A program made the position numbers and the translations under genes. Under the pieces are notes generated by a model. It searched no databases and was not told the origin of the DNA. It worked only from the letters and a program-made list of their open reading frames with translations. This document shows positions 45,224 through 53,400 of a stretch of 64,000 nt of DNA, one piece after another (the stretch's first letter is position 1; each line of letters opens with the position of its first letter). The DNA comes from JAJACP01 sp964350245 (GTDB taxonomy: Bacteria > Chlamydiota > Chlamydiia > Chlamydiales > JAAKFR01), in assembly GCA_964350245.1 (NCBI GenBank), contig CAYGJC010000002.1:100697-164696 (forward strand). Reading direction: 5' to 3'.

Positions 45224-45284
45224 GTAACCTCGTTATCTTTACTTATATCATAACGCACTCTCTGCAATAAGGTGAAGGAAGGAC

Positions 45285-46523
45285 TTGCGAATATTTGGGG
45301 CAAGTCCTCTAATAGGAGCTATGTTGTTTTTAAGCGTGGGTTTACTGATCGGTTTTGTGGTGGGATGGCTTGTTGGTCGGGTCAAACAAAAAGAATTAAC
45401 CCTTGAAAAAGAGGGGTTAAAAGAAAAAGTAGTGCTTCTTGAGCAGATGCACAGCACGTTTACAGAGCAGTTCAAAGGGATGTCGGCTGACGCCCTGAAG
45501 CACAACAATGAGTCTTTTTTTCAAATTGCCGAGCAGGCATTTGAGAAGAAAAGTCAGGCGATCGACGAGATGATGAAGCCTGTCAAAAAGACATTAGATC
45601 AATTCGATGTCAAAATTCAGGACTTAGAGAAGGCGCGCACGACTGCCTACGTTTCGTTAAAAGAGCAGGTCCACGCGCTCATTGAGTCGCAGAAGGATCT
45701 ACGCAGGGAAACGACAAACCTATCCAAAGCGCTTCGCGCCCCGACCGTACGCGGTCGATGGGGAGAAATGCAGCTCAAGCGGGTAGTCGAGATGGCCGGT
45801 ATGCTCGATCACTGCGACTTTTACGAGCAAGCACACGCTTCGAATGAAGAGCGGAGTTTTCGTCCCGATCTACTCGTTAAGCTTCCAGGTGGAAAAAATA
45901 TCGTTGTTGATTCCAAAGCGCCCTTGGAGGCGTATTTAGAGGCGCTGGAGTCTCCAGATGAGGCGCATCGCCTACAAAAAGTAAAAGAGCATGCCCAGCG
46001 GATTCGGAATCACATGACCCTTTTAAGTCGAAAGTCGTATTGGGAGCAGTTCAAGCCTACGCCTGAATTCGTAGTTTTATTTCTACCTGGGGAGACTTTC
46101 TTTAGTGCAGCCCTAGAGCAGGATCCCGGTTTAATTGAGGCGGGAGTGGATCAGAAGGTGATTTTGGCAACGCCGACTACCCTAATCGCCCTATTGCGCG
46201 CAGTAGCCTATGGGTGGAGGCAAGAGCGTTTATCGCAAAATGCTGAGCACATCAGCGCATTGGGACGTGAGCTCTACAAACGGATTGCGGATATGGGGGG
46301 ACATTGGTCTAAGGTGGGCAAAGGGCTTTCTCATGCCGTGCAGGCGTATAACAAAGCTGTAGGGTCGCTGGAGTCGCGTGTACTTGTCTCAGCCCGCCGC
46401 TTTAATGAGTTAGGGGAAGATCATGAAATTGAGACAGTGGAACCGATCGAGCAGATTCCTCGAATTATCCAAGCTCCCGAAATGCAAGAAGGGGAGGAGA
46501 TGGCTCCTCCCCAAAAGATTTAA
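45285..46523 (+). CDS. rmuC: DNA recombination protein RmuC
   Basis: 412 residues from TTG 45285 with GAAGG upstream; ATG 45321 is a possible later start but its AGGAG is only 2 bp away. An N-terminal membrane anchor (MLFLSVGLLIGFVVGW) is followed by a coiled-coil of about 90 residues and the RmuC nuclease-like domain (RGRWGEMQL near 155, VVDSKAPLEAY near 206, then PTTLIALLRAVAYGWRQE near 301). RmuC limits inversions and is predicted to be a PD-(D/E)xK-like nuclease. From memory Chlamydia also has it near pssA-nrdA. Confidence 0.92.
   Translation: MRIFGASPLIGAMLFLSVGLLIGFVVGWLVGRVKQKELTLEKEGLKEKVVLLEQMHSTFTEQFKGMSADALKHNNESFFQIAEQAFEKKSQAIDEMMKPVKKTLDQFDVKIQDLEKARTTAYVSLKEQVHALIESQKDLRRETTNLSKALRAPTVRGRWGEMQLKRVVEMAGMLDHCDFYEQAHASNEERSFRPDLLVKLPGGKNIVVDSKAPLEAYLEALESPDEAHRLQKVKEHAQRIRNHMTLLSRKSYWEQFKPTPEFVVLFLPGETFFSAALEQDPGLIEAGVDQKVILATPTTLIALLRAVAYGWRQERLSQNAEHISALGRELYKRIADMGGHWSKVGKGLSHAVQAYNKAVGSLESRVLVSARRFNELGEDHEIETVEPIEQIPRIIQAPEMQEGEEMAPPQKI
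46491..46512 (-). terminator. hairpin terminator of the 97-residue gene, inside the end of rmuC
   Basis: Perfect 9-bp stem GGGGAGGAG / CTCCTCCCC with loop ATGG, located in the last codons of rmuC. On the minus strand it follows the stop of the small gene (46520) and is trailed by TTCTT, so it fits a minus-strand terminator. On the plus strand A-rich sequence follows instead. Confidence 0.55.
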
Positions 46524-46813
46524 GCTTGGTAAGTCTCATTTTTAGGGATAAAGCCACCTTCGTCTTTACTTACCTTACCACCAACTTTTTCATAATTGGG
46601 TTTTTGAGGTTTCGCTTCAGCTTTTGCGGGTAGAGCCGCTTTAGCGTTCATTTTTGAAACGAGCCCCAAGTCCTTGATACGCTGTGAGAGCTTCTCCATT
46701 TTAGACGGATCAGCAGCATCAAATCGTACTGTACCACTACGTGTGCCTTTCTGGGTACCGTATGTTGTAATGTCGCCATTTAACATAGGGCTTCTTTCAT
46801 TATTAACAGACAT
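46520..46813 (-). CDS. small hypothetical protein
   Basis: 97 residues, AGGAG site at good distance before ATG. No signal peptide or membrane segment; polar and rich in Lys, Gly, Thr and Ala, with a low-complexity centre (AALPAKAEAKPQKP). I do not recognise it. It resembles small secreted or nucleoid-like chlamydial proteins only in general composition. It overlaps the rmuC end by 4 bp and has its own terminator. Confidence 0.6.
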   Translation of the reverse strand: MSVNNERSPMLNGDITTYGTQKGTRSGTVRFDAADPSKMEKLSQRIKDLGLVSKMNAKAALPAKAEAKPQKPNYEKVGGKVSKDEGGFIPKNETYQA

Positions 46814-46918
46814 AATATCTCCTGTTTATTAGTTTGTTTTTTATTATGAAAACAATTATATCATTCAATTATTTAGTTTATATTAAACTGGATGAAAATA
46901 CTTTATATTAATAAAATG

Positions 46919-47491
46919 TTAAGAAAAAAGAGCTCGATAGCAAGCCATCAGATGATCGACGCCATTCACGGCGCGGTGGGGGCTCTCTTCAGAAGGGAGA
47001 CCATAGTGCCTAGCGATCGAGTTTTTAGATAGGGCACCTTCTTTAAGGTGTTGGAGAAAATCAGGGTTCTGCTTGACCTGAACGCCCCAGTACATGGAGG
47101 CTAGGTCGAGCCAGTGATACGGCCATCCATTATGGACTTGAAGGTCGGTATTGACGATTTGAGCGAAAAAGGCGCGGTCAAATGAGGGGTTTTGACAGAT
47201 AAAAACGCCCTCTTTCTGCCCAAGGCCCAGTCGATTGAGGTCATTGAGAATCTCACTGGCCACGACTCTTTCGGACCTGCCTTTTAGGGTTTCTTCCCAG
47301 GTAAAACCGTTCACCTGGAGACTGTATGGATCAGCCTCTGCCCACACTTCGGCCGTTTGACTCACAATAGACTCGTAGCTGAGAATCACCTTGTCTGCCC
47401 GCCCGTCGACCACTTTGTAGGCAATCTCTAGGGTGCGGTGTTTATCAGGGTTGAGTCCGGTCGTTTCGGTATCGAGAAAAATCAGCAGCAT
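46919..47491 (-). CDS. DEDDh 3'-5' exonuclease, DnaQ/oligoribonuclease-like
   Basis: 190 residues. Exo I block LIFLDTETTGLNP (Asp and Glu metal ligands, residues 3-15), Exo II block CQNPSFDRAFF (Asp near 103) and Exo III with SPHRAVNGVDHLMA (HxxxxD near 172). It is a DNA-polymerase-epsilon-type proofreader or RNase-T-like trimming enzyme; the exact nucleic-acid target is not clear. Stand-alone gene, preceded on the minus strand by 104 bp of gene-free DNA. Confidence 0.85.
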   Translation of the reverse strand: MLLIFLDTETTGLNPDKHRTLEIAYKVVDGRADKVILSYESIVSQTAEVWAEADPYSLQVNGFTWEETLKGRSERVVASEILNDLNRLGLGQKEGVFICQNPSFDRAFFAQIVNTDLQVHNGWPYHWLDLASMYWGVQVKQNPDFLQHLKEGALSKNSIARHYGLPSEESPHRAVNGVDHLMACYRALFS

Positions 47492-47595
47492 ATCCCTCTA
47501 CATAGCGTTCTTAGGATGAAAAAGTCAAAGGAATTTACAAAATTGGCTTGAGTAAATTATAGTACCTTGCTATCCAAAGTGCAAAAGGGGCTTGC

Positions 47596-48003
47596 ATGCA
47601 ATTGCTCGAGAGTCTGACCCGTTTGATTAGTCGCTTTCGCTATCCGGTCTCACTTCCGGAGGACGTAGCGCGCGATCTTGGCATGGATCTGCCCAACACC
47701 TTGAGCTTTCATGATTTTATCCAGCTTCTCTCCTCGCCTCACCATCGCCCTGCCCATCTCCGGAAATTCATGCCTCGTAAACAGGCAGAGGAGACCTTTG
47801 TCTCGGCTTTGAAAAAAGAAAATTTTAAATCGTGCTCCCTTTTCTCCTACTCTTTCAGTAAAAGTTGGCTAGTGATTGCTCTGTATTTCGATAACGAAGA
47901 GCGGTTGCGCCGTCTCCACCTTCAGTGTCCTGCCTGCCAACAACTCGACGGATTTGATATTCTTTTAGAAGAAGAAGTTTACGCAGCCGCTTCCTCTCAT
48001 TGA
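47596..48003 (+). CDS. hypothetical protein preceding nusB
   Basis: 135 residues, not recognised. It has no signal peptide and no clear membrane helix. An N-terminal helical part (about 1-70), a beta-rich segment with 'SYSFSKSWLVIALYFDNE', and a CPAC pair (about 111-114) that could bind metal or form a disulphide. It precedes nusB by 34 bp in the same direction, so it may be in its operon. It may be a chlamydial-specific gene, but I cannot place it. Confidence 0.6.
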   Translation: MQLLESLTRLISRFRYPVSLPEDVARDLGMDLPNTLSFHDFIQLLSSPHHRPAHLRKFMPRKQAEETFVSALKKENFKSCSLFSYSFSKSWLVIALYFDNEERLRRLHLQCPACQQLDGFDILLEEEVYAAASSH

Positions 48004-48037
48004 GTTTTTTGTTTCGATTCCTTATAATTCTCTAGTT

Positions 48038-48478
48038 ATGTCTTTTGCTTCACTTACATTTCATGAGATGGTTTTACAGCTCCTTTTCTCCCTGAACGTG
48101 GGTGAGAGTGCCGAGGAGGATTTGATTCCATTTTTGATGCGTGAGCTGCGGGTGAGTCGTAAGTTGGTGCGGGAGGCCTATCAGAAAGCTCAGGCTGTGT
48201 ATCAGTGCCATGAGGCAATCGATGAAAAAATAGGGGCCCTATCCGAAGAGTACGCCTTAGAGCGAATCGGAAAAGTAGAACGCAATGTGCTCCGTCTTGC
48301 CTTTTTTGAGCTCCTCAATGAAAAAGAAGCCCCGCGAGAGAAAATCATTGCAGAGGCCTTGCGCCTAACACGGAAATTCAGCACAAAAGAAGCGACGGCA
48401 TTTGTCAATGCCATACTGGATAGCGACACGGAGATAGTAGATGAGCGAAGATCCGCCCTTTCCCCACCAGAAGAATAA
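48038..48478 (+). CDS. nusB: transcription antitermination factor NusB
   Basis: 146 residues, all-helical NusB fold. Landmarks are an Arg-rich loop (RIGKVERNVLRLAFFELL near 77-94) and the last helix block STKEATAFVNAILD. NusB with S10 binds boxA in rRNA leaders and prevents early termination. It overlaps murB by 38 bp, so they are coupled. From memory nusB and murB also sit side by side ahead of infC in Chlamydia, in the other order. Confidence 0.9.
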   Translation: MSFASLTFHEMVLQLLFSLNVGESAEEDLIPFLMRELRVSRKLVREAYQKAQAVYQCHEAIDEKIGALSEEYALERIGKVERNVLRLAFFELLNEKEAPREKIIAEALRLTRKFSTKEATAFVNAILDSDTEIVDERRSALSPPEE

Positions 48479-49316
48479 GCTCTTAAGTACCCTTTCAACT
48501 TTCGGGATTGGAGGGCCTGCTCGCTTTTTTGCCCAAGCTCAAGACAAAGAGGCGCTGCAAGAAATGCTCGCTTATGCCCACAAAGTAGGGATGCCAGTAC
48601 ATATTGTAGGCAAAGGGTCGAACTCTCTTTTCGATGACAGAGGCTTTAACGGGCTCGTGATTCTCAATCGGATCGATTTTCTTGAACATACAGATCATGT
48701 TTTTAGGGTGGGTAGTGGCTATAGTTTTGCCCGTTTAGGGGGCGTTACCGCTCGTTTGGGCTGGAGCGGACTGGAATTTGCTTCGGGAATCCCTGCCACC
48801 GTGGGCGGGGCTGTCTACATGAATGCAGGAGCAAATGGAAAAGAGACGGCTGACACGCTTGTTGAAGTGGGCTTTGTGACTGAAAAGGGGGAGTTTCTTG
48901 TCTTTCAAAAAGAGGAGCTTTACTTTGGGTATCGCGCTTCCTCTTTCCAGAAGTGGAAAGGAGCTATAGTCGAGGCTCTGTTTCACCTTAGGCCGTCTGA
49001 GCAGGCAAAAGCCGATCAAAAGGAGATTCTGGATTACCGTTTGAAGACGCAGCCCTATGGAGAAAAATCGGCGGGTTGCGCTTTTCGTAATCCAGAAGGC
49101 GATTCAGCAGGGAGATTGATTGAGGCGTCCGGTCTAAAGGGGGTTAAGAAAGGGGGGGCAACGGTTTCGGCAACACACGCTAACTTTATCGTGAACGAGG
49201 GAGAGGCCAAAGCGCGCGATGTTTTGGATCTGATCGCTGAAATTAAAGAGACGATCTATCGGGAGAAGGGGATCGTATTAGAAGAAGAGATTCGGTATAT
49301 CCCATATGACATTTAG
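48441..49316 (+). CDS. murB: UDP-N-acetylenolpyruvoylglucosamine reductase
   Basis: 291 residues. FAD-binding part: LSTFGIGGPAR near the start, VGKGSN near 50, and the long SGIPATVGGAVYMNAGA near 118-134. The catalytic Ser is in GCAFRNPEGDSAGRLIE (the GDSAG block) and the C-terminal Glu region is EEEIRYI. Makes UDP-MurNAc for peptidoglycan; consistent with the GlmM-GlmS genes in this window. The C-terminus lacks the extra fold of type I MurB, so it is the type II enzyme. Overlaps the PHP gene by 11 bp. Confidence 0.94.
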   Translation: MSEDPPFPHQKNKLLSTLSTFGIGGPARFFAQAQDKEALQEMLAYAHKVGMPVHIVGKGSNSLFDDRGFNGLVILNRIDFLEHTDHVFRVGSGYSFARLGGVTARLGWSGLEFASGIPATVGGAVYMNAGANGKETADTLVEVGFVTEKGEFLVFQKEELYFGYRASSFQKWKGAIVEALFHLRPSEQAKADQKEILDYRLKTQPYGEKSAGCAFRNPEGDSAGRLIEASGLKGVKKGGATVSATHANFIVNEGEAKARDVLDLIAEIKETIYREKGIVLEEEIRYIPYDI

Positions 49317-50130
49317 AGCTGATTTACACTGCCACTCCACCTATTCTGATGGAACCGATACACCCCAGCAATTAATTGAACAAGCGATTGAATTGCAACT
49401 CAGTGGTCTCTCTATCACGGATCATGATACGGTTGCTGCCTACCCACAAGCGCTCAGCTTTGCCAAGGAAAAACAGCTTCCTCTTCTTGTGGGAGTGGAA
49501 TTTTCTGCCTCTCACAACGGAACGCCCGTCCATATTTTAGGCTACGCGTTTGATTTGAAAAGTGGGGCGATTGCGGATTTATGTGCACGGCATCGTCACC
49601 GCCGACAGCAAAGGAACCGCGCTATTTTGCAGAAATTGGCCCAATTAGGAATCGTCATTGAAGAGAGTGACCTTGGAGAGGAAGGACATACGCTTGGACG
49701 CCCTCATATTGCTGGGGAAATGATCAAAAGAGGCATTGTCTCGACGATCAAAGAGGCGTTTGACCACTATTTGGGGGAGGGAAAAAAAGCGTACGATCCT
49801 GGAGAGCCCATTTCTGTTTTAGAGACCATAGAAACGATTCATCAAGCAAGAGGCAAGGCGTTAATCGCCCATCCCCATTTAATTGACCGAAGCTCACTGG
49901 TGCGCCAGTTGCTGAAGATGCCGTTTGATGGGTTAGAAGGCTATTATGCCAGGTTCGCTCCTCACCAAGAGCAGAAGTGGATTCAAATTGCCCAAGAGAA
50001 GGGATGGCTCATAACGGGGGGCTCCGACTATCATGGCAGCAACAAACCTTTCAATAGAATGGGCAGCTCCTGGGTGGGTAGGGAAACATTTGAGCAACTC
50101 TATGAACAATCAATTACCACCAATTCTTGA
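49306..50130 (+). CDS. PHP-domain phosphoesterase (RNase AM/TrpH-like)
   Basis: 274 residues. Metal ligands: DLHCHSTYSDG (HxH) at 6-16, SITDHDT at 37-43, GVEFSA near 63, AHPH near 187-190 and GGSDYHG near 238-244, all canonical PHP motifs. Family members are 3',5'-nucleotide or RNA 5'-end exonucleases (YciV/RNase AM). Cytoplasmic. It is in the nusB-murB-PHP-folC run and overlaps folC by 29 bp. Confidence 0.88.
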   Translation: MTFRADLHCHSTYSDGTDTPQQLIEQAIELQLSGLSITDHDTVAAYPQALSFAKEKQLPLLVGVEFSASHNGTPVHILGYAFDLKSGAIADLCARHRHRRQQRNRAILQKLAQLGIVIEESDLGEEGHTLGRPHIAGEMIKRGIVSTIKEAFDHYLGEGKKAYDPGEPISVLETIETIHQARGKALIAHPHLIDRSSLVRQLLKMPFDGLEGYYARFAPHQEQKWIQIAQEKGWLITGGSDYHGSNKPFNRMGSSWVGRETFEQLYEQSITTNS

Positions 50131-51145
50131 ACAGGCACTGGAAGTGCACAGCATGAAGCTCGATTTAGAGCGGATGCGCAGTTTTGATGCAGCTTTGGGT
50201 AATCCGAGTCGTGCCTTCTCATCGGTTCACATTGCCGGCACCAATGGAAAAGGATCTGTTGCCACCAAAATCGCTAAAGGATTCCCAAAGAAGAAAGTAG
50301 GACTGTTTACCTCGCCCCATATTCACTCCTTTACCGAGCGGGTTCAAATCAATGGGATGCCCATTTCTGAGAAAAGGGCGCAGGTGTTACTAGAGAGAAT
50401 TGTGAAAACAATCGATATGAGCCCCTCTTATTTTGAGTTGCTAACTCTTTTGGCTTTTACGTATTTTGCTGAGGAAGAGGTTGATCTAGCCGTCGTGGAA
50501 GTGGGAATGGGAGGACGGCTTGACGCTACTAATATTATCACTCCCTTGCTTTCTGTGATCACCTCTATAGCTCTTGACCACACACGTTATTTGGGGGACA
50601 CCTTAGAGGCCATTGCGTACGAGAAGGGAGGGATCATCAAACCAGGCGTTCCTGTGGTTGTAGGGCCGCGGGCACACTACTATCCAGGTGCGATTGAGGT
50701 GAAAGGCTCTTTTACTCACTATGAAGAGGAGAATCAAGCGATTGCGCGTACGGCTCTAGGTGTTTTAGGAGGGGAGTTTTGTGGTTTATCAGACGTTCCT
50801 CTGTGCCGTTTTGAAGAGAGAGGTCCCTACATTTTAGATGTGGCCCACAACCCAGACGCTCTTCAACGCACATTTGAAAGACTAGCCGGGCAGAGGATAC
50901 GGGCGCTAGTGGCCTTTTCTGCAGACAAGGATATTCGAGCTTGTCTAGATGTAATTCAGCGACACACAGTTGCCCACCATTTAGTGACCATTGACCATCC
51001 GCGTGTCCTTGTTCCTGAGGTTTCCATCAAAATGGAGGAAGCACTGACATTTGCCCAACCGGATGAACGTGTTTTGATTACCGGCACGTTTTTTATGATG
51101 GCAGAGGCTCGAGCCATAATAGAGAGGGAGCTTGCTTCCTGTTGA
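50102..51145 (+). CDS. folC: bifunctional folylpolyglutamate/dihydrofolate synthase, compact
   Basis: 347 residues from ATG 50102; typical FolC is about 410-430. The P-loop AGTNGKGSVA (about 45-54), EVGMGGRLDATN block near 139-150, and DVAHNPDAL (ILDVAHNP) in the C-terminal domain are present. The shortfall lies between the GIIKPGVP loop and the RFEE-ILDVAHNP region, so the inter-domain segment is about 50-60 residues shorter. The gene reads intact. It adds glutamate to folates or dihydropteroate. It converges with a methyltransferase (53 bp overlap). Confidence 0.8.
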   Translation: MNNQLPPILEQALEVHSMKLDLERMRSFDAALGNPSRAFSSVHIAGTNGKGSVATKIAKGFPKKKVGLFTSPHIHSFTERVQINGMPISEKRAQVLLERIVKTIDMSPSYFELLTLLAFTYFAEEEVDLAVVEVGMGGRLDATNIITPLLSVITSIALDHTRYLGDTLEAIAYEKGGIIKPGVPVVVGPRAHYYPGAIEVKGSFTHYEEENQAIARTALGVLGGEFCGLSDVPLCRFEERGPYILDVAHNPDALQRTFERLAGQRIRALVAFSADKDIRACLDVIQRHTVAHHLVTIDHPRVLVPEVSIKMEEALTFAQPDERVLITGTFFMMAEARAIIERELASC

Positions 51146-51608
51146 GCCATTGGTGGTGGCAAACGTGCCATTTTTTGGGATCAAGAGAGCGGGCAAAATC
51201 GAGAAGAGCGGCCTCTTCTTTAGCTCCCTCGGGGTGACCTGGGTAGCACGTGATTGAGATGGCTTTTGTTACCATGTCAAGAGCGCGTCCAACACTTTGA
51301 AGCGTGGTGTCGGTTTGCGTCGTGCGTTCTTTATTGCCGCCTGGAAGATAGCCTAGATTGTAGACAATAAGCGCGGCCTCTTTTTCTACAAAAGAGATGT
51401 GCGATCGAAGCCGATAGGTAGCTTCAGGAGCTCTTATACGTGCCGCTTCCAGCGCTTCTTCCTGAATGTCATAGGCAACGACCTTAGCTCCTAGTTCCGT
51501 TAGATAGAGGGTGTCATGCCCATTGCCGCAGGTGGCATCGATCACCAGATCTCCTTGTTCAAGAATTTCTTTCCAATAAGAATGGGCTTTTTGTAAGTGA
51601 TTCATCAT
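51093..51608 (-). CDS. class I SAM methyltransferase of the YtqB/MnmM family
   Basis: 171 residues from ATG 51608, uncertain because no good ribosome site precedes it; an earlier in-frame start reaches 51650. The SAM-binding motif DATCGNGHDTLYL is at 25-37, motif II AYDIQ near 45-49, and VYNLGYLPGGNK (YtqB signature NLGYLPGG) near 82-93. YtqB/MnmM methylates the wobble uridine side chain (mnm5s2U34) in tRNAs. Here it is a lone gene convergent with folC. Confidence 0.85.
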   Translation of the reverse strand: MMNHLQKAHSYWKEILEQGDLVIDATCGNGHDTLYLTELGAKVVAYDIQEEALEAARIRAPEATYRLRSHISFVEKEAALIVYNLGYLPGGNKERTTQTDTTLQSVGRALDMVTKAISITCYPGHPEGAKEEAALLDFARSLDPKKWHVCHHQWLNRKQAPSLLWLEPLPS

Positions 51609-51672
51609 GACAGATAGGGTAACACTTTTTTCTTTTGAAATAGAGAGCAATTTGGTAAGCTGCTTCTCCCGC

Positions 51673-51746
51673 GGGGTATTAGCTCAGTTGGTTAGAGCGC
51701 CACGTTGACATCGTGGAGGTCAGCTGTTCGAGTCAGCTATATCCCA
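51673..51746 (+). tRNA. tRNA-Val (anticodon GAC)
   Basis: 74 nt. The acceptor stem GGGGTAT/ATATCCC, D-arm AGCTCAGTTGGTTAGAGC, anticodon stem CCACG/CGTGG with loop TTGACAT (GAC), and T-arm AGCTG/CAGCT with loop TTCGAGT are all clear; the discriminator is A. CCA is not encoded. A coding sequence begins 3 bp later. Confidence 0.95.
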
Positions 51747-51748
51747 TC

Positions 51749-52852
51749 ATGAACCTAGATTCTCTCAGGCATACAGCCAAAGAAGTTCTTGCCGCCTCTG
51801 TTTGTGCTTTATTTCCCAAAGTTCAGCTGATCGGAGGAGGAATTGATGCCATCGGCTTTCACTACGACTTTCTTTTCCCCAAAGAAATTTTAACTGTTTT
51901 CAGCGAGCGAGAGTTGCGCCATATTGAAGATCAGATGATCCTGATTGTGCATCAAAACCACCCGATTAAAGTTTTAGAGATGATGCGTGAGAATGGCGCT
52001 AGTTATCTCAAGCACCTCAAACAGCCTCTGCGAGAGGAGGCAGCCCTTGAATTAGAGGAAAATATTGTCTCATTGATTGAGATTGCATCCTTTCGTGACC
52101 TCTGCCCCCCTGTTGATATCACGCATACAAGTGCGCTTAAAGCGTTCAAATTGCATGGTTTTGAACAGCTTGAGGGGGGCATTCGGATCTCAGGTACTGT
52201 CTTTCCGGACAAGCAGCAGCTCAAAACATTTCTTAAACGGTATAAAGAAGCAGGAAAGCGAGATCCTTTAATATTGGGGCCAAGGGAAAACTATTTTTTG
52301 CTCTTAGATGAAGCGTGGATATTCCTTTCTAAGGGCGAGCAGCTGTTAGAGCGACTAAAAAAATATTGGTTAGCCGAGCATGCTGATCTAGAGCGCATCA
52401 CCCTCTCCGATACGTATGACAGGCAAGAGGTGCACGAAAAGGTGATGGTAACCAAAAATAAGCAGCAAATCGCCTCCTATTCCCTCCTAGAAGGGGATTT
52501 AGTCTCTTTTAACTATCAGGATAATCAAGAACTTTCTACTCTCCTTATTTCTTCCTTGCAATTCTTCCAAAAAGCATTTAAGATCTTCCCGTTTGAATCA
52601 AGAGTATATTGTCTTGAACCAAAGTCGGGGCACCTCTCGAAGCTTTTGCAAAAAAAGGATGTAGATCATGAGCGTGAGCTCTCTACAGAAGAGGTCTCTC
52701 AGCTCGTCTTTCGGGTGGAAGATGGATATGGGCGGAGGCGTACTCTTTCATACATAAAGGTTGAGAGAAATCAGAAGGTCTTGCATCGTTCTTTATTCTG
52801 CTCACCGAATGAGTGGGTAGCGCATATGATCGAAATGGGAGTTGAAATTTGA
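51749..52852 (+). CDS. ThrRS-like protein lacking catalytic core (degenerate threonyl-tRNA synthetase)
   Basis: 367 residues from ATG 51749. The first about 185 residues read like the N2/editing part of ThrRS: LRHTAKEVLA, GFHYDF near 36-41, FRDLCPPVDI near 115-124, KAFKLHGF, then GTVFPDKQQLKTFLKRYKEA (GTAFPDKKEL in ThrRS). The editing ligands are altered: HxxxH is His8..Glu12 and CxxxH is Cys119..Asp123, so zinc/hydrolysis function is doubtful. The remaining about 180 residues show none of the class II motifs 1-3. It is directly upstream of infC, as thrS is in E. coli. The gene is intact, so it may have been kept for another role. Confidence 0.75.
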   Translation: MNLDSLRHTAKEVLAASVCALFPKVQLIGGGIDAIGFHYDFLFPKEILTVFSERELRHIEDQMILIVHQNHPIKVLEMMRENGASYLKHLKQPLREEAALELEENIVSLIEIASFRDLCPPVDITHTSALKAFKLHGFEQLEGGIRISGTVFPDKQQLKTFLKRYKEAGKRDPLILGPRENYFLLLDEAWIFLSKGEQLLERLKKYWLAEHADLERITLSDTYDRQEVHEKVMVTKNKQQIASYSLLEGDLVSFNYQDNQELSTLLISSLQFFQKAFKIFPFESRVYCLEPKSGHLSKLLQKKDVDHERELSTEEVSQLVFRVEDGYGRRRTLSYIKVERNQKVLHRSLFCSPNEWVAHMIEMGVEI

Positions 52853-53400
52853 ATTTTCGAGTAAACCGGCAAATTCGTGCTCTTAAAGCACGTGTGATCG
52901 GTCCAGAGGGAGACCAGATTGGGGTGATCTCTGTACGTGAAGCACTGACAATGGCGCAAGAAGCAGGTCTTGATTTGGTGGAAATTGCACCGAATGCGGA
53001 GCCCCCTGTCTGTAAAATTATTGATTATGGAAAGTTTCGCTACGACCAAACGAAACGTGAAAAAGAGAGTAAAAAAACCCAGCATCAAGTTAGGGTAAAA
53101 GAGATCAAGCTCAAGCCAAACATTGATGAGCATGATTATCAAACAAAGTTAAAAAGGGCCCAAGGATTTCTTGAGAAGGGGAACAAAGTCAAAGTCACCT
53201 GTATGTTCCGTGGACGAGAAATGGCCTATCCACAGCTCGGTCAACGTGTTGTTAATCGGATGTGTGAAGAATTAGAAGAGATTGCCCATGTAGAGGCCCC
53301 CGCAAAAATGATGGGAAGGAGCATGATTTGTGTTTTGGCTCCTCAGGCTGCTAAGGGTAAGAAAAAGGAGAAACCACATGCCAAAGATGAAAACCAATAA
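52849..53400 (+). CDS. infC: translation initiation factor IF-3
   Basis: 183 residues from TTG 52849 (NFRVNRQIRALKARVI follows, the IF-3 N-terminus). IF-3 binds the 30S subunit and checks the start codon. Domains: N-terminal with DLVEIAPNAEPPVCKIIDYGKF (about 43-64), a Lys-rich linker, and a C-terminal domain with CMFRGREMAYPQLG. A rare start codon is usual for infC, because IF-3 then limits its own translation. It overlaps the ThrRS-like stop by 4 bp and rpmI by 23 bp. Confidence 0.97.
   Translation: MNFRVNRQIRALKARVIGPEGDQIGVISVREALTMAQEAGLDLVEIAPNAEPPVCKIIDYGKFRYDQTKREKESKKTQHQVRVKEIKLKPNIDEHDYQTKLKRAQGFLEKGNKVKVTCMFRGREMAYPQLGQRVVNRMCEELEEIAHVEAPAKMMGRSMICVLAPQAAKGKKKEKPHAKDENQ

Noticed and set aside
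51093..51145. Possible loss of folC end by overlap with the methyltransferase gene
   Set aside because: Both proteins keep their family blocks; the 53-bp convergent overlap is compatible with two intact genes.
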